64,000 bases of DNA from Gymnothorax reevesii (lineage: Eukaryota > Chordata > Actinopteri > Anguilliformes > Muraenidae). Location of the stretch: NCBI GenBank assembly GCA_029721435.1, contig CM056576.1, positions 74,975,876-75,039,875 of the forward strand, read 5' to 3'. The translations under genes were made by a program, and so were the position numbers. Every line of letters begins with the position of its first letter. Position 1 is the first letter of the stretch. The notes under the pieces were generated by a model. That model did not search any database. It worked only from the letters and a program-made list of their open reading frames with translations, and was not told the origin of the DNA. Shown one piece after another: positions 1 to 12,200 of the stretch.

Positions 1-3000
1 TAGGGCGTTGCTAGGCAGTTGCTATGGTGTTCTGGGTGGTTGCTAGGGCGTTGCTATGGTGTTCTGGGTGGTTGCTAGGGCGTTGCTAGGCAGTTGCTAT
101 GGTGTTCTGGGTGGTTGCTAGGGCGTTGCTATGGTGTTCTGGGTGGTAGCTAGGCGGTTGCTATGGTGTTCTGGGTGGTTGCTAGGCGGTTGCTATTGTG
201 TTCTGGGTGGTTGCTAGGCGGTTGCTATGGTGTTCTGGGTGGTTGCTAGGGCGTTGCTAGGCAGTTGCAATGGTGTGCTGGGTGGTTGCTAGGCGGTTGC
301 TATGGTGTTCTGGGAGGTTGCTAGGGCATTGCTAGGCGGTTGCTATGGTGTTCTGGGTGGTTGCTAGGGCCTTGCTAGGCGGTTGCTATGGTGTTCTGGG
401 TGGTTGCTAGGGCGTTGCTAGGCGGTTGCTATGGTGTTCTGGGTGGTTGTTAGGGTGTTGCTAGGCAGTTGCTATGGTGTTCTGGGAGGTTGCTAGGGCA
501 TTGCTAGGCTGTTGCTTTGGTGTTGTGGGTGGTTGCTAGGGCGTTGCTAGGCGGTTGCTTTGGTGTTCTGGGTTGTTGTTAGGGTGTTGCTAGGCAGTTG
601 CTATGGTTTTCTGGGTGGTTGCTAAGCGGTTGCTATGGTGTTCTGGGTGGTTGCTAGGGCGTTGTTAGGCAGTTGCTATGGTGTTCTGGGTGGTTGCTAG
701 GGAGTTGCTATGGTGTTCTGGGTGGTTGCTAGGGCGTTGCTAGGCAGTTGCTATGGTGTTCTGGGTGATTTTTAGGGTGTTGCTAGGCAGTTGCTATGGT
801 GTTCTGGGTGGTTGCTAGGCGGTTGCTATGGTGTTCTGGGTGGTTGCTAGGGCGTTGTTAGGCGGTTGCTATGGTGTTTTGGGTGGTTGCTAGGTGGTTG
901 CTATGGTGTTCTGGGTGCTTGCTAGGGCGTTGCTAGGCAGTTGCTATGGTGTTCTGGGTGGTTGCTAGTCTGTTGCTACGGTGTTCTGGGTGGTTGCTAG
1001 GGCGTTGCTAGGCGGTTGCTATGGTGTTCTGGGTGGTTGTTAGGGTGTTGCTAGGCAGTTGCTATGGTGTTCTGGGTGGTTGCTAGGCGGTTGCTATGGT
1101 GTTCTGGGTGGTTGCTAGGGCGTTGCTAGGCAGTTGCTATGGTGTTCTGGATGGTTGCTAGGCGGTTGCTACGGTGTTCTGGGTGGTTGCTAGGGTGTTG
1201 CTATGGTGTTCTGGGTGGTTGCTAGGGCGTTGCTAGGCGGGTGCTATGGTGTTCTGGGTGGTTGTAAGGGTGGTGCTAGGCAGTTGCTTTGGGGTTCTGG
1301 GTGGTTGCTAGGCGGTTGCTATGGTGTTCTGGGTGGTTGCTAGGGCGTTGTTAGGCAGTTGCTATGGTGTTTTGGGTGGTTGCTAGGTGGTTGCTATGGT
1401 GTTCTGGGTGGTTGCTAGGGCGTTGCTAGGCAGTTGCTATGGTGTTCTGGGTGGTTGCTAGGCGGTTGCTATGGTGTTCTGGGTGGTTGCTAGGCGGTTG
1501 CTATGGTGTTCTGGGTGGTTGCTAGGGCGTTGTTAGGCAGTTGCTATGGTGTTCTGAGTGGTTGCTAGGTGGTTGCTATGATGTTCTGGCTGGTTGCTAG
1601 GGCGTTGGTAGGCGGTTGCTATGGTGTTCTGGGTGGTTGCTCGGGCGGTGCTAGGCGGATGCTAGGATGTTCTGGGGGGTGGCTAGGGCGTTGTTAGGGT
1701 GTTCTGGGTGGTTGCTAGGGCGTTGCTTGGCAGTTGCTATGGTGTTCTGGATGGTTGCTAGGGGGTTGCTATGGTGTTCTGGGTGGTTGCTAGGGTGTTG
1801 CTATGGTGTTCTGGGTGGTTGTTAGGCGGTTGCTCTGGTGTTCTGGGTGGTTGCTAGGCGGTTGCTGAGGTGTTCTGGGTTGTTGCTAGGCGGTTGCTAT
1901 GGTGTTCTGTGTGGTTGCTATGCGGTTGCTATGGTGTTCTGGGTGGTTGCTAGGGCGTTGCTAGGCAGTTGCTATGGTGTTCTGATGGTTGCTAGGCGGG
2001 TGTTATGGTGTTCTGGGTGGTTGCTAGGGCGTTGCTATGTTGTTCTGCGTGGTAGCTAGGCGGTTGCTATTGTGTTCTGGGTGGTTGCTAGGCGGTTGCT
2101 ATGGTGTTCTGGGTGGTTGCTAGGGCGTTGCTAGGCAGTTGCTATGGTGTTCTGGGACGTTGCTAAGGCATTGCTAGGCGGTTGCTATGGTGTTCTGGGT
2201 GGTTGCTAGGGCCTTGCTAGGCGGTTGCTATGGTGTTCTGGGAGGTTGCTAGGGCATTGCTAGGCTGTTGCTATGGTGTTCTGGGTGGTTGCTGGGGCGT
2301 TGCTAGGTGGTTGCTATGGTGATCTGGGTGGTTGTTAGGGTGTTGCTAGGCAGTTGCTATGGTGTTCTGGGTGGTTGCTTGGCGGTTGCTATGGTGTTCT
2401 GGGTGGTTGCTAGGGCGTTGCTGGGCAGTTGCTATGGTGTTTTGGGTGGTTGCTAGGTGGTTGCTATGGTGTTCTGGGTGGTTGCTAGGGCGTTGTTAGG
2501 CAGTTGCTATGGTGTTCTGGGTGGTTGCTAGGCGGTTGCTATGGTGTTCTGGGTGGTTGCTAGGTGGTTGATATGGTGTTTTGGGTGGTTGCTAGGGCGT
2601 TGCTAGGCAGTTGCTATGGTGTTCTGGGTGGTTGCTAGGCGGTTGATATGTTGTTCTGGGTGGTTGCTACGGCGTTGCTAGGCAGTTGTTATGGTGTTCT
2701 GGGTGGTTGCTAGGCGGTTGCTATGGTGTTCTGGGTGGTTGCTAGGGCATTGCTAGGCTGTTGCTATGGTATTCTGGGTGGTTGCTAGGGCGTTGCTAGG
2801 CGGTTGCTTTGGTGTTCTGGGTGGTTGTTAGGATGTTGCTAGGCGGTTGCGATGGTGTTCTGGGTGGTTGCTAGGGCGTTGCTAGGCGGTTGCTATGGTG
2901 TTCTGGGTGGTTGCTAGGCGGTTGCTATGGTGTTCTGGGTGGTTGCTAGGGCGTTGCAAGGCAGTTGCTCTGGTGTTCTGGGTGGTTGCTAGGCGGTTGC

Positions 3001-6000
3001 TATGGTGTTCTGGGTGGTTGCTAGGGCATTGCTAGGCTGTTGCTATGGTGTTCTGGGTGGTTGCTAGGGCGTTGCTAGGCGGTTGCTATGGTGTTCTGGG
3101 TGGTTGTAGGGGTGTTGCTAGGCAGTTGCTATGGTGTTCAGGGTGGTTGCTAGGCGGTTGCTATGGTGTTCTGGGTGGTTGCTAGGCGGTTGCTATGGTG
3201 TTCTGGGTGGTTGCTAGGGCATTGCTAGGCTGTTGCTATGGTGTTCTGGGTGGTTGCTAGGGCGTTGCTAGGCGGTTGCTATGGTGTTCTGGGTGGTTGT
3301 AGGGGTGTTGCTAGGCAGTTGCTATGGTGTTCTGGGTGGTTGCTAGGCGGTTGCCATGGTGTTCTGGGTGGTTGCTAGGCGGTTGCTTTGGTGTTCTGGG
3401 TGGTTGCTAGGCGGTTGATGTGGTGTTCTGGGTGGTTGCTAGGCGGTTGCTGTGGTGTTCTGGGTGGTTGCTAGGGCGTTGCTAGGCAGTTGCTATGGTG
3501 TTCTGGGTGGTTGCTGGGGCGTTGCTAGGCAGTTGCTAGGGTGTTCTGGGTGGTTCCTAGGCAGTTGCTAGGCGGTTGCTATGGTGTTCTGGGTGGTTGC
3601 TAGGGCGTTGCTAGGCAGTTGCTAGGGTGTTCTGGGTGGTTGCTTGGCAGTTGCTATGGTGCTCTGGGTGGTTGCTAGGGCGTTGTTAGGCGATTTTTAT
3701 GGTGTTCTGGGTGGTTGCTATGGCGTTGCTAGGCAGTTGCTATGGTGTTCTGGGTGGTTGCTAGGCGGTTGCTAAGGTGTTCTTGGTGGTTGCTAGGGCG
3801 TTGCTAGGCAGTTGCTATGGTGTTTTGGGTGGTTGCTGGGCGGTTGCTGTGGTGTTCTGGGTGGTTGCTGGGGTGTTGCTAGGCAGTTGCTATGGTGTTC
3901 TGGGTGGTTGCTAGGCGACTGCTATGGTGTTCTGGGTGGTTGATAGGGTGTTGCTAGGCAGTTGCTATGGTGTTTTGCGTGGTTGCTAGGCGGTTGCTAT
4001 GGTGTTCTGGGTGGTTGCTAGGGTGTTGCTAGGCAGTTGCTATGGTGTTCTGGGTGGTTGCTAGGCAATTGCTATGGTGCTCTTGGTGGTTGTTAGGGCG
4101 TTGCTAGGCGGTTGCTATGGTGTTCTGGGTGGTTGCTAGGCGGTTGCTATGGTGTTCTGGGTGGTTGCTAGAGCGTTGCTAGGCAGTTGCAATGGTGTTT
4201 TGGGTGGTTGCTAGGCGCTTGCTATGGTGTTCTGGGTGGTTGCTAGGTGGTTGCTATGGTGTTCTTGGTGGTTGCTAGGGCGTTGCTAGGCAGTTGCTAT
4301 GGTGTTCTGGGTGGTTGCTAGGTGGTTGCTATGGTGTTCTGGGTGGTTGCTAGGGCGTTGCTAGGCAGTTGCTATGGTGTTCTGGGTAGTTGCTAGGCGG
4401 TTGCTGTGGTGTTCTGGGTGGTTGCTAGGGTATTGCTAGGCGGTTGCTATGGTGTACCTGGTGGTTGTTAGGGCGTTGCTAGGCAGTTGCTATGGTATTC
4501 TGGGTGGTTGCTAGGTGGTTGCTATGGTGTTCTGGGTGGTTGCTAGGGCGTTGCTAGGCAGTTGCTATGGTGTTCTGGGTAGTTGCTAGGCGGTTGCTAT
4601 GGTGTTCTGGGTGGTTACTAGGGCGTTGCTAGGCGGTTGCTATGGTGTTCTGGGTGGTTGCTGGGGCATTGCTAGGCAGTTGCTATGGTGTTCTGGGTGG
4701 TTGCAAGGGCATTGCTAGGCGGTTGCTATGGTGTTCTGGGTGGTTGCTAGGGCATTGCTCGGCAGTTGCTATGGTGTTCGGGGTGGTTGCTAGGCGGTTG
4801 CTATGGTGTTCTGCGTGGTGGCTAGGGCGTTGCTAGGCAGTTGGTATGGGGTTCGGGATGGTTGCGAGGCGGTTGTTATGGTGTTCTGGGTGGTAGCTAG
4901 GAGGTTAGTATTGTGTTCTGGGTGGTTGTTTGGCGGTTGCTCTGGTGTTCTGGGTGGTTGCTAGGCGGTTGCTATGGTGTTCTGGGTGGTTGCTCGGGCG
5001 TTGCTAGGCAGTTGCTATGGAGTTCTGGGTGGTTGCTAGGCGGTTGCTATGGTGTTTTGGGTGGTTGCTAGGCGGTTGCTATGGTGTTCTGGGTGGTTGC
5101 AAGGGCCTTGCTAGGCAGTTGCTATGGTGTTCTGGGTGGTTGATAGGCGGTTGCTATGGTGTTCTGGGTGGTTGCGAGGGCGTTGCTAGGCAGTTGCTAT
5201 GCTGTGCTGGGTGGTTGCTAGGCGGTTGCTATGGTATTCTGGGAGGTTGCTAGGGCATTGCTTGGCGGTTGCTATGGTGTTCTGGGTGGTTACTAGGGCC
5301 TTGCTAGGCGGTTGCTATGGTGTTCTGGGAGGTTGCTAGGGCATTGCTAGGCTGTTGCTATGGTGTTCTGGGTGGTTGCTAGTGCGTTGCTAGGCGGTTG
5401 CTATGGTGTTCTGGGTGGTTGTTAGGGTTTTGCTAGGCAGTTGCTATGGTGTTCTGGGTGGTTGCTAGGCAGTTGCTATGGTGTTTGGGTGGTTGCTAGG
5501 GCGTTGCTAGGCAGTTGCTATGGTGTTTTGGGTGGTTGCTAGGTGGTTGCTATGGTGTTCTGGGTGGTTGCTAGGGCATTGCTAGGCAGTTGCTATGGTG
5601 TTCTGGGTGGTTGCTATGCGGTTGCTATGGTGTTCTGGGTGGTTGCTAGGCGGTTGCTATGGTGTTTTTGGTGGTTGCTATGGTGTTCTGGGTGGTTGCT
5701 AGGGCGTTGCTAGGCAGTTGCTATGGTGTTCTGGGTGGTTGCTAGGTGGTTGCTATGGAGTTCTGGGTGGTTGCTAGGGCATTGCTAGGCTGTTGCTATG
5801 GTGTTCTGGGTGGTTGCTAGGGCGTTGCTAGGCGGTTGCAATGGTGTTCTGGGTGGTTGTTAGAGTGTTGCTAGGCAGTCGCTATGGTGTTCTGGGTGGG
5901 TGCTAGGCGGTTGCTATGGTGTTCTGGGTGGTTGCATGGGGGTGGCTAGGCAGATGCTATGGTGGTTTGGGTGGTTGCTAGGGGGTTGCTAGGCAGTTGC

Positions 6001-7790
6001 TGTGGCGTTCTGGGTGGTTGCTAGGCGGTTGCTTTGGTGTTCTGGGTGGTTGCTAGGGCGTTGCTAGGCAGTTGCTATGGTGTTCTGGGTGGTAGCTGGG
6101 TGGTTGCTATGGAGTTCTGGGTGGTTGCTAGGGCATTGCTAGGCTGTTGCTATGGTGTTCTGGGTGGTTGCTAGGGCGTTGCTAGGCGGTTGCAATGGTG
6201 TTCTGGGTGGTTGTTAGGGTGTTGCTAGGCAGTTGCTGTGGTGTTCTGGGTGGTTGCTAGGCGGTTGCTATGGTGTTCTGGTTGGTTGCAAGGGCGTTGC
6301 TAGGCAGTTGCTATGGTGTTTTGGGTGGTTGCTAGGGCGTTGCTAGGCAGTTGCTATGGTGTTCTGGGTTGTTGCTAGGGCGTTGCTAGGCAGTTGCTAT
6401 GGTGTTCTGGGTGGTTGCTAGATGGTTGCTATGGAGTTCTTGGTGGTTGCTAGGGCATTGCTAGGCTGTTGCTATGGTGTTCTGGGTGGTTGCTAGGGCG
6501 TTGCTAGGCGGTTGCAATGGTGTTCTGGGTGGTTGTTAGGGTGTTGCTAGGCAGTTGCTATGGTGTTCTGGGTGGTTGCTAGGCGGTTGCTATGGTGTTC
6601 TGGGTGGTTGCTCGGGCGTTGCTAGGCAGTTGCTATGGTGTTCTGGGTGGTTGCTAGGCGGTTGCTATGGTGTTCTGGGTGGTTGCTATGGTGTTCTGGG
6701 TGGTTGCTAGGGGGTTGCTAGGCAGTTGCTATGGTGTTCTGGGTGGTTGCTAGGTGGTTGCTATGGAGTTCTGGGTGGTTGCTAGGGCATTGCTAGGCTG
6801 TTGCTATGGTGTTCTGGGTGTTTGCTAGGGCGTTGCTAGGCGGTTGCAATGGTGTTCTGGGTGGTTGCTAGGGTGTTGCTAGGCAGTTGCTATGGTGTTC
6901 TGGGTGGTTGCTAGGCAGTTGCTATGGTGTTCTGGGTGGTTGCTAGGCGGTTGCTATCGTCTTCTCAGTGGTTGCTAGGGCGTTGCTAGGCAGTTGCTAT
7001 GGTGTTCTGGGTGGTTGCCAGGGGGTTGCTATGGTGTTCGGGGTGGTTGCTAGGCGGTTGCTATGGTGTTCTGAGTGGTTGCTAGGGCGTTGCTAGGCAG
7101 TTGCTATGGTGTTGTGGGTGGTTGCTAGGCGGTTGCTTTGTTGTTCTGGGTGGTTGCTAAGGCGTTGCTAGGCGATTCCTATGGTGTTCTGTGTTGTTGC
7201 TAGGGCGTTGCTAGGCAGTTGCTATGGTGTTCTGGGTGGTTGCTGGGCGGTTGCTAAGGTGTTCTTGGTGGTTGCTAGGGCGTTGCTAGGCAATTGCTAT
7301 GGTGTTTTGCGTGGTTGCTGGGCGGTTGCTATGGTGTTCTGGGTGGTTGCTAGGGCATTGCTAGGCAGTTGCTTTGGTGTTCTGGGTGGTTGCTAGGCTA
7401 TTGCCATGGTGTTCTGAGTGGTTGCTAGGGCGTTGCTAGGCAGTTGCTATGGTGTTTTGGGTGGTTGCTAGGCGGTTGCTATGGTGTTCTGGGTGGTTGC
7501 TAGGGCGTTGCTAGGCAGTTGCTATGGTGTTCTGGGTGGTTGCTAGGCAGTTGCTATGGTGTTCTTGGTGGTTGTGAGGGCGTTGTTAGGCGGTTGCTAT
7601 GGTGTTCTGGGTGGTTGCTAGGGCGTTGCAAGGCAGTTGCTTTGGTGTTCTGAGTGGTTGCTTGGCGGTTGCTATGGTGTTCTGGGTGGTTGCTAGGGCG
7701 TTGCTTGGCAGTTGCTATAGTGTTCTGGATGGTTGCTAGGCAGTTGCTATGGTGTTTTTGGTGGTTGCTATGCGGTTGCTTTGTTGTTCT
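1..7790 (+). repeat. G/T-rich minisatellite array A0 (left edge of window)
   Basis: Tandem minisatellite with no other sequence type. The modules are GTTGCTAGGnn (11 nt) and a 21-nt module made of GTTGCTATGGT plus GTTCTGGGTG. One 11-mer plus the 21-mer gives a 32-bp unit; two 11-mers plus the 21-mer gives a 43-bp unit; alternation gives 75 bp. In the 43-bp consensus I count G18 T15 C6 A4, so the + strand is strongly G/T biased. The array enters from outside the window. Its first ~1.6 kb matches 11978 onward at a constant offset of 11,977 bp. Its ~3.5-5.6 kb part resembles 61.0-62.7 kb. Open frames here (for example 1838-2059 and 5017-5253) are repeat by-products. I see no gene. Confidence 0.95.
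5700..7000 (+). repeat. Four-copy local higher-order repeat, ~0.32-0.35 kb
   Basis: A rare monomer variant reading ATGGAGTTCT recurs at about 5755, 6109, 6431 and 6763, spacings of 354, 322 and 332 bp. Each time it is followed by the same order of variants: a GGGCATTGC 11-mer, a GGCTGTTGC 11-mer, then a GCAATGGTG 21-mer and a GTTAGxGTG unit. The shared order of variants shows that a block of about ten 32/43-bp units was amplified locally inside array A0. Confidence 0.8.
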
Positions 7791-7934
7791 GAATATTTGC
7801 TTGGGCATTGCTCGACAGTAGCTATGTTGTTCTTGTTGTTGCTCGGGCGTTGATGTGTCTTGTTTGGGGATCGAGTGAAAACTGGGAGAAGTAGTGAACC
7901 GTACGATTACGAAATTATTTGGAATATTAACAAC

Positions 7935-8490
7935 GAAGGAAGGAGGGAAAGAAGGAACTAATGAGGGAAGTAAGGAAAGAAGGAATATAGGAAAAAAGAA
8001 GGAAATCAAAGAAAGTCAGGAAAGAACAAAGGAAAGAAGGCGAGGATGGATGGAAAGAAACAGAGGAATGAGGGAAAGAAGGAAGTAAAGAAGGAAGGAA
8101 AGGAAGAAGGGAAGAAGAAGGATTTAAGTAAAGATAGAAGGAAGGAAGGAAGGAAGAAGAAATGAAAAACAGAAGGAAAGAGAGAAGGAAGGAAAAAAAA
8201 AGTAAAGAAAGGAAGGGGGAAGGAAAGAGAGGGAAAGCAGAAAGAAGAAAGGAAGAAAGATAAGAAGGATATGAAGGAATGAAAGAAGGCATGATGGAAG
8301 GAAAGAAAAACTAAGGGAGGTAGGAAAGAAAATTGGTAGGGAGGAAGAATGGGAGGAAGGATGAAAGGCAGGATAGAAGGAAGCAAAGTAGGAAACAACG
8401 AATAAAGGAAGGAAAGAACAAAGGAAAGAAATAGGAGGGAAAAAGAAAGAAGGAATGACAGAAAATAGAAGGAAGGAAAGCAGTAAGGAA
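7935..8490 (+). repeat. Polypurine GGAA/GAAA tract of spacer 1
   Basis: About 556 bp almost entirely of A and G on the + strand, built from irregular GGAA, GAAA and GGGA units with only scattered T and C. Long purine strands of this kind can form intramolecular triplexes (H-DNA), and GGAA is the core recognised by ETS-family factors; both are general knowledge, not shown here. It belongs to the length class with GAATGGGAGGAAGG and lacks the GATGGAAGTGAGG variant. Confidence 0.93.
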
Positions 8491-9230
8491 GCTGTAGTCT
8501 CAAGAGAGCCAGATTGTAGTCTTACAGCCTGAGAAACTGACAGTTACAGCAGGTGGTCAGAACACCTGGCACAAGATTCCATTTGCTCAATGGCCCTATT
8601 GTGATGTTATAATGCCAATGTTAAGTTTATGGGGGAAAAATTTATTGTTTTTTATTAATAACTCAAAAAGTATAAAAGTTACAAAGATGAAAAATACATT
8701 GCACAGGTGTCCTAAGTAAGACCTACGCAACGCAGTTTGAATGAAGTTTCTACGATAAACGGTTGAGGCCGCATTAAGTGTGTTAGAAGAATAATAATAA
8801 TAATAATAATAACTAGATAATGTAATTCCAGGGAATTACGTGTGCATTGAAAATGCAAAGTGTAGTTGCATAAGGTGGAGTTTGTAACATATTATTGCTT
8901 TATGATATTGGTAGCTACATTTTTAGTAGGATAATTATGGTAGTGGTGAGGACTTTTATTTTGAAACAGATGTGGACTGAGGAAACAGTTTGCGGGAGTC
9001 ATAGTTGATGACAACTGTCATATGGAAATTTTTAATAGTGACATTTTTTAATAGTGAAGAATTGTAATGAAGACTTATATTTTGAGACAGGATTGGGCAG
9101 AAGAAACAGTTACTGGAAGTCATAGTCGAAAACAATCAGGAGTTGGAATGGCTGAAAGGTTGATAAGTTGAGTAGCTGAAAAAGTTACATTTTTTTATTG
9201 CAATTTGACAAAATAAGGACTGGCTGTAAC
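8491..9230 (+). repeat. A/T-rich D block of spacer 1, promoter-like motifs
   Basis: Non-minisatellite sequence shared by all nine full spacers. In order it holds an E-box CACCTG in GAACACCTGG, TGATGTTATAATG (TGATGTCATAATG in other copies), a TATA-like GTATAAAAG at 8670-8678, a second E-box CAGGTG in GCACAGGTGTCC, GGTTGAGGCCGC, the AAT microsatellite, and a long A/T-rich right half ending GGCTGTAAC. TATA and E-box matches are short and could be chance. I cannot name a transposon family, and no coding frame is credible. Confidence 0.7.
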
Positions 9231-12200
9231 AGTTGTTAGGCAGTTGCTATGGTGTTCTGTGTACTTGTGAGGGTGTTGCTAGGCAGCTGCTATCGTGTTC
9301 TGGGTGGTTGCTAGGGCATTGCTAGGCAGTTGCAATGGTGTTCTGGGTGGTTGCTAGGGCCTTGCTAAGCGGTTGCTATGGTGTTCTGAGTGGTTGATAG
9401 GGCATTGCTAGGCGATTGCTATGGTGTTCTGGGTGGTTGCAAGGCGGTTGCTATGGCATTCTGGGTGGTTGCTAGAGCGTTGCTATGGGGTTCTGGGTGG
9501 TTGCTCGGCGGTTGCTATGGCATTCTGGGTGGTTGCAAGGGCTTTGCGAAGCAGTTGCTATGATGTTCTGGGTGGTTGCTAGGGCGTTGCTAGGTGGTTG
9601 CTATGGTGTTCTGGGTGGTTGCTAGGGTGTTGCTAGGCAGTTGCTATGCTGTTCTGGGTGGTTGCTAGGCCGTTGCTATGGTGTTCTGGGTGGTTGCTAG
9701 GGCGTTGCTAGGCAGTTGCTATGGTGTTCTGGGTAGTTGTTAGGGTGGTTGCTATGGCGTTCTGGGTGGTTGCTAGGGCATTGCTAAGCAGTTGCTATGG
9801 TGTTCTGGGTGGTTGCTACAGCGTTGCTAGGCGGTTGCTATGGTGTTCTGAGTGGTTGCTAGGGTGTTGCTAGGCAGTTGCTATGGTGTTCTGGGTGGTT
9901 GCTAGGTGGTTGCAATGGTGTTCTGGGTGGTTGCTAGGTGGTTGCTATGGTGTTCTGGGTGGTTGCTAGGGCGTTGCTAGGCAGTTGCTATGGTGTTCTG
10001 GGTGGTTGCTCGGGCGTTGCTAGGCGGTTGCTATGGTGTTGTGCGTGGTTGCTAAGGCGTTGCTATGGTGTTCTGGGTGGTTGCTAGGGCGTTGCTAGGT
10101 AGTTGCTATGGTGTTCTGGATTGTTGCCAGGTGGTTGCTATGGTGTTCTGGGTGGTTACTAGGGTGTTGCTATGGTGTTCTGGGTGGTTGTTAGGTGGTT
10201 GCTCTGGTGTTCTGGGTGGTTGCTAGGCGGTTGCTATGGTGTTCTGGGTGGTTGCTAGGTCATTGCTAGGCAGTTGCTATGGTGTTCTGGGTGGTTGCTA
10301 GGCGGTTGCTTAGGTGTTCTGGGTGGTTGCTAGGGCGTTGCTAGGCAGTTGCTATGGTGTTCTGATGGTTGCTAGGCAGTTGCTATGGTGTTCTGGGTGG
10401 TTGCTAGGGCGTTGCTAGGCAGTTGCTATGAAGTTCTGGGTGGTTGCTAGGGCGTTGCTATGGTGTTCTGGGTGGTTGCTAGGGCGTTGCTAGGCAGTTG
10501 CTATGGTGTTCTGGGTGGTTGCTAGGGGGTTGCTATGGTGGTCTGGGTGGTAGCTAGGCGGTTGCTATGGTGTTCTGGGTGGTTGCTAGGTGGTTGCTAT
10601 TGTGTTCTGGGTGGTTGCTAGGGCGTTGCTAGGCAGTTGCAATGGTGTGCTGGGTGGTTGCTAGGCGGTTGCTATGGTGTTCTGGGAGGTTGCTAGGGCA
10701 TTGCTAGGCGGGGGCTATGGTGTTCTGGGTGGTTGCTAGGGCCTTGGTAGGCGGTTGCTTTGGTGTTCTGGGAGGTTGCTAGGGCTTTCCTAGGCTGTTG
10801 CTATGGTGTTCTGGGTGGTTGTTAGGGTGTTGCTAGGCAGTTGCTATGGTGTTCTGGATGGTTGCTAGGCGGTTGCTATGGTGTTATGGGTGGTTGCTAG
10901 GGTGTTCTGGGTGGTTGTTAGGCGGTTGCTCTGGTGTTCTGGGAGGTTGCTAGGGCGTTGCTAGGCTGTTGCTATGGTGTTCTGGGTGGTTGTTAGGGTG
11001 TTGCTAGGCAGTTGCTATGGTGTTCTGGATGGTTGCTAGGCGGTTGCTATGGTGTTCTGGGTGGTTGCTAGGGTGTTCTGGGTGGTTGTTAGGCGGTTGC
11101 TCTGGTGTTCTGGGAGGTTGCTAGGGCGTTGCTAGGCTGTTGCTATGGTGTTCTGGGTGGTTGCTAGGGCATCGCTAGGCAGTTGTTACGGTGTTCTGGA
11201 TGGTTGCTAGGGCCTTGCTAGGCGGTTGCTATGGTGTTCTGGGAGGTTGCTAGGGCATTGCTAGGCTGTTGCTATTGTGTTCTGGGTGGTTGCTAGGGCG
11301 TTGCTAGGCAGTTGCAATGGTGTGCTGGGTGGTTGCTAGGCGGTTGCTATGGTGTTCTGGGAGGTTGCTAGGGCATTGCTAGGCGGTGGCTATGGTGTTC
11401 TGGGTGGTTGCTAGGGCCTTGCTAGGCGGTTGCTATGGTGTTCTGGGAGGTTGCTAGGGCATTGCTAGGCTGTTGCTATGGTGTTCTGGGTGGTTGTTAG
11501 GGTGTTGCTAGGCAGTTGCTATGGTGTTCTGGATGGTTGCTAGGCGGTTGCTATGGGGTTGTGGGTGGTTGCTAGGGTGTTCTGGGTGGTTGTTAGGCGG
11601 TTGCTCTGGTGTTCTGGGAGGTTGCTAGGGCGTTGCTAGGCTGTTGCTATGGTGTTCTGGGTGGTTGTTAGGGTGTTGCTAGGCAGTTGCTATGGTGTTC
11701 TGGATGGTTGCTAGGCGGTTGCTATGGTGTTCTGGGTGGTTGCTAGGGTGTTCTGGGTGGTTGTTAGGCGGTTGCTCTGGTGTTCTGGGTGGTTGCTAGG
11801 CGGTTGCTATGGTGTTCTGGGTGGTTGCTAGGTCGTTGCTAGGCAGTTGCTTTGGTGTTCTGGGTGGTTGCTAGGCGGTTGCTTAGGTGTTTTGGGTGGT
11901 TGCTAGGGCGTTGCTAGGCAGTTGCTATGGTTTTCTGATGGTTGCTAGGCAGTTGCTATGGTGTTCTGGGTGGTTGCTAGGGCGTTGCTAGGCAGTTGCT
12001 ATGGTGTTCTGGGTGGTTGCTAGGGCGTTGCTATGGTGTTCTGGGTGGTTGCTTGGGCGTTGCTAGGCAGTTGCTATGGTGTTCTGGGTGGTTGCTAGGG
12101 CGTTGCTATGGTGTTCTGGGTGGTAGCTAGGCGGTTGCTATGGTGTTCTGGGTGGTTGCTAGGCGGTTGCTATTGTGTTCTGGGTGGTTGCTGGGCGGTT

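Larger units (their letters stand above)
7791..9230 (+). repeat. Complex spacer 1 (full: B link + GGAA tract + A/T-rich block)
   Basis: B link 7791-7934 starts GAATATTTGC and passes from degenerate minisatellite into unique sequence (GGGGATCGAGTG, then ACCGTACGATTACG). The polypurine tract is 7935-8490. The D block is 8491-9230, from GCTGTAGTCTC to GGCTGTAAC. D holds a short AAT microsatellite near 8790-8812 and the inner palindrome GTAATTCC-AG-GGAATTAC near 8823, but not the outer left arm seen in other copies. Variants: CTATGGGGG after TTAAG, and ACATTTTTAGTAGG in the right half. Open frames over the purine tract encode only Lys/Glu/Arg or Ser/Phe/Leu low complexity on the two strands and are not genes. 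Confidence 0.9.

Noticed and set aside
1..7790. CRISPR-like array of ~32-bp repeats
   Set aside because: Repeats are contiguous with no unique spacers, unit lengths alternate 32 and 43 bp, and there is no cas gene. The microsatellites and arrays of this size indicate a eukaryotic satellite.
8491..9230. D block as a tRNA-derived SINE, retroelement or DNA transposon
   Set aside because: No recognisable A/B box pair, poly-A or tRNA-like head, no reverse transcriptase or transposase frame, and no target-site duplications flanking the spacers. An old non-autonomous fragment remains possible but is not supported.
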